Shown here one piece after another: positions 12,253-12,359 of a stretch of DNA of 12,359 nucleotides. Source of the stretch: Fluviibacter sp041311015 (GTDB lineage: Bacteria; Pseudomonadota; Gammaproteobacteria; Burkholderiales; Rhodocyclaceae); NCBI GenBank assembly GCA_041311015.1, contig JBFYKG010000040.1, forward strand, positions 1-12,359. Direction: 5' to 3'. A program made the translations under genes and the position numbers. A model generated the notes under the pieces. The model did no database searches and was not told the origin of the DNA. It was given only the letters and a program-made list of their open reading frames with translations. The stretch's first letter is position 1. Every line of letters begins with the position of its first letter.

Positions 12253-12359
12253 ATGGAATGGATCATCCAACGCATTTGCCCACGTGAAAGTTCGGTGTAT
12301 CTCCTAAAACCGGAGTGTGGGGCGCTGCGCCAGATTTCGGTGCCCGGTGCCGAAGACGC
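12253..12359 (+). CDS. Unrecognised protein, N-terminal fragment (runs off the window)
   Basis: An open frame begins MEWIIQRICPRESSVYLLK and continues for 35 codons to the window edge with no stop. I do not recognise the family. The residue mix looks like a soluble protein rather than a membrane or secreted one. Its start is supported only by the nearby promoter-like element and by divergence from the MASE1-like gene; there is no Shine-Dalgarno signal. Because it is cut off after 35 codons, it could also be a chance frame. Confidence 0.4.
   Translation, partial: MEWIIQRICPRESSVYLLKPECGALRQISVPGAED

Overview
The window reads as ordinary chromosomal DNA of a GC-rich gammaproteobacterium. The evidence is RfaH, a RapZ-type protein, MutY, B12-dependent MetH and a QseBC-like two-component pair, packed tightly with many stop/start and stop/stop overlaps. 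The sphaeroides-heme-protein (SHP) cluster suggests a respiratory or sulfur/methylotroph-type lineage, but I cannot name a genus. I see no IS element, tRNA, rRNA, CRISPR array or phage gene.

Layout. (1) 1-494: the 5' end of metH on the minus strand, with a promoter, a roughly 138-nt leader and a strong intrinsic terminator just before its ATG, which together look like a transcription attenuator. It is divergent from rfaH. (2) 495-2180: rfaH (+) facing an M20 amidohydrolase (-). (3) 2258-4008: a compact plus-strand run of rapZ, a small NusG-domain-II membrane protein and a Gx-transporter/Hpre_diP_synt_I-type membrane protein. (4) 3980-5029: mutY (-), whose end overlaps the preceding run. (5) 5125-7221: a flavin reductase-like gene 3 bp from an iron-sulfur (6-4)-type photolyase. 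The photolyase ends on a CTAG that is also the stop of a secreted lipocalin (7218-7811, -). (6) 7900-11587: SHP cytochrome, diheme cytochrome c, cytochrome b561, an OmpR-family regulator and a QseC-like kinase, probably one operon. (7) 11575-12359: a MASE1-like membrane protein (-), divergent from an unrecognised partial ORF (+).

How it works together. The SHP, DHC and b561 products form a plausible quinol-to-periplasm electron path ending at an Asn-ligated heme that can bind a small molecule; the downstream two-component system probably controls it. The flavin reductase may supply reduced flavin to, or be co-expressed with, the photolyase. RfaH and RapZ are regulators whose usual partners (LPS/capsule operons, glmZ RNA) are not in the window.

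Most interesting points: the metH leader, which matches no riboswitch I recognise; the complete SHP electron-transfer and signalling cluster; the photolyase, whose iron-sulfur and electron-transfer residues match Agrobacterium PhrB at one constant offset; the RapZ that lacks the basic C-terminal tail and sits away from rpoN; and promoter-like hexamers 7-9 nt before several ATGs that suggest leaderless mRNAs.
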